15,617 bases of DNA, taken from positions 1-15,617 of the forward strand of contig CAKPRX010000055.1 of assembly GCA_934183135.1 (NCBI GenBank). The letters run 5' to 3'. Both the position numbers and the translations under genes were made by a program. This document shows positions 15,204-15,617 of this stretch, piece by piece (position 1 is the first letter of the stretch; every line of letters begins with the position of its first letter). The notes below the pieces were generated by a model. The model did no database searches, was not told where the DNA came from, and was given only the letters and a program-made list of their open reading frames with translations. Source of the DNA: an uncultured Prevotella sp. (GTDB lineage Bacteria > Bacteroidota > Bacteroidia > Bacteroidales > Bacteroidaceae).

Positions 15204-15211
15204 AAGGAGGT
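15204..15211 (+). promoter_or_regulatory. Consensus Shine-Dalgarno sequence of hpf
   Basis: AAGGAGGT matches eight bases of the 16S anti-Shine-Dalgarno complement and its GGAGG ends 5 nt before the hpf ATG. None of the other starts in this window has anything comparable. Confidence 0.85.
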
Positions 15212-15215
15212 AACT

Positions 15216-15515
15216 ATGGAAATCAAAATTCAGTCGATACACTTCGACGCTACCGAGAAGTTACAGGCGTTTGTCGAGAAGAAAATCGCCAAGTTGGAAA
15301 AAACTTATGAAGATATTCAGAAAGTAGAGGTGCAATTAAAGGTGGTGAAGCCAGCAACGGCACTTAACAAGCAAGTGGGTGTCACGGTGGCAGTTCCAGG
15401 AAGTACGCTGTATGCTGAGAAAACCTGTGATACGTTTGAAGAAGGCGTGGATCAGTGTGTGGAAAGTATGAAGGTGCAGCTTACCAAATTCAAGGAAAAA
15501 CAACGCAACCACTAA
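15216..15515 (+). CDS. hpf: Ribosome hibernation-promoting factor, short HPF/RaiA family
   Basis: This 99-residue protein belongs to the HPF/YfiA family: MEIKIQSIHFDATEKLQAFV, KKIAKLEKTYEDIQKVEVQL, and VGVTVAVPGSTLYAEKTCDT followed by an amphipathic helix (FEEGVDQCVESMKVQLTKFK). The beta-alpha-beta-beta-beta-alpha order of the family can be followed. It binds the 30S decoding region and keeps idle ribosomes inactive in starvation or stationary phase. The long-form dimerisation domain is absent, so it is the short form. It lies 20 nt after xerC and probably shares its transcript. Its consensus Shine-Dalgarno (15204-15211) is unusual in this lineage and may make its translation sensitive to the bS21 content of ribosomes (inference). 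Confidence 0.92.
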   Translation: MEIKIQSIHFDATEKLQAFVEKKIAKLEKTYEDIQKVEVQLKVVKPATALNKQVGVTVAVPGSTLYAEKTCDTFEEGVDQCVESMKVQLTKFKEKQRNH

Positions 15516-15532
15516 AAAAAACGAGAAAAAGT

Positions 15533-15563
15533 TTTGGAAGTAGAAAAATAATGCGTATCTTTG
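15533..15563 (+). promoter_or_regulatory. Strong outward promoter, probably for tRNA genes beyond the window
   Basis: TTTG (15533-15536) and TATCTTTG (15556-15563) are 19 nt apart, a perfect match. No gene starts in the last 50 nt. In Bacteroidales, as I recall, hpf is usually followed by tRNA genes and tuf, so this promoter probably serves them; that part is inference. Confidence 0.7.
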
Positions 15564-15617
15564 CAGCCGTTTTACAACACGTCCTAAAAACGAGTCGCTC
15601 GGCGGCTGCAAGGATTT

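Noticed and set aside
15564..15617. tRNA gene at the right edge
   Set aside because: No cloverleaf start is readable in the remaining bases; only the promoter and leader are visible.
1..15617. CRISPR array or insertion sequence
   Set aside because: No regularly spaced direct repeats and no transposase-like frame were seen in either strand.

Overview
The window looks like chromosomal DNA from a Bacteroidales bacterium, most likely a Prevotellaceae relative with fairly high GC. Seven promoters of the Bacteroidetes type (TAnnTTTG at -7, mostly with TTTG or TTG about 20 nt upstream) can be read by eye. Starts lack Shine-Dalgarno sequences, with one striking exception (hpf). The gene families (DUF6377 regulator, Bacteroidales-type small sigma factor, rpsU-xerC-hpf cluster) fit the same phylum. 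This placement is inferred from gene content and promoters, not from a database search.

Layout. 1-955 (-): a bile-acid:sodium-symporter-like (BASS) transporter running off the left edge. 956-1109: a divergent promoter region with a 7-bp-arm palindrome. 1110-5071 (+): a GH78 alpha-L-rhamnosidase and, 38 nt later, a membrane-anchored TPR/HTH regulator (DUF6377 type). 5072-5307: a promoter with a perfect GTGTAC-N4-GTACAC palindrome in place of its -33 box. 5308-9118 (+): a GH2 exo-beta-glycosidase and a GH105 unsaturated-uronyl hydrolase separated by one base, closed by a hairpin terminator. 9315-11585 (+): a GH20 beta-hexosaminidase with chitobiase-C and PA14 domains, with its own promoter. 11616-11656: a strong 15-bp terminator hairpin shared with the converging next gene. 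11689-12498 (-): a von Willebrand A (VWA) protein. 12713-13789 (+): a divergent gene joining a sigma-70-like module to a macro-like domain of a phage-associated family. 14036-15515 (+): rpsU (bS21), a Xer-type tyrosine recombinase and hpf. 15533-15563: a strong promoter reading out of the window, probably toward tRNA genes.

How it works together. The first two thirds form a secreted carbohydrate-degrading cluster (rhamnosidase, exo-beta-glycosidase, unsaturated uronyl hydrolase, hexosaminidase) without SusC/SusD in view. A membrane-tethered regulator sits inside it. The mix suggests trimming of rhamnose- and uronate-containing plant polysaccharides (rhamnogalacturonan or arabinogalactan type), with the GH20 possibly acting separately on host or microbial amino sugars. 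The last third holds the conserved ribosome-related cluster.

The two most unusual items are the sigma-like/macro-like fusion beside a divergent VWA gene, a candidate undescribed regulatory or stress/defence pair, and the consensus Shine-Dalgarno sequence in front of hpf, in the same cluster as rpsU, in a lineage that normally ignores such sequences.
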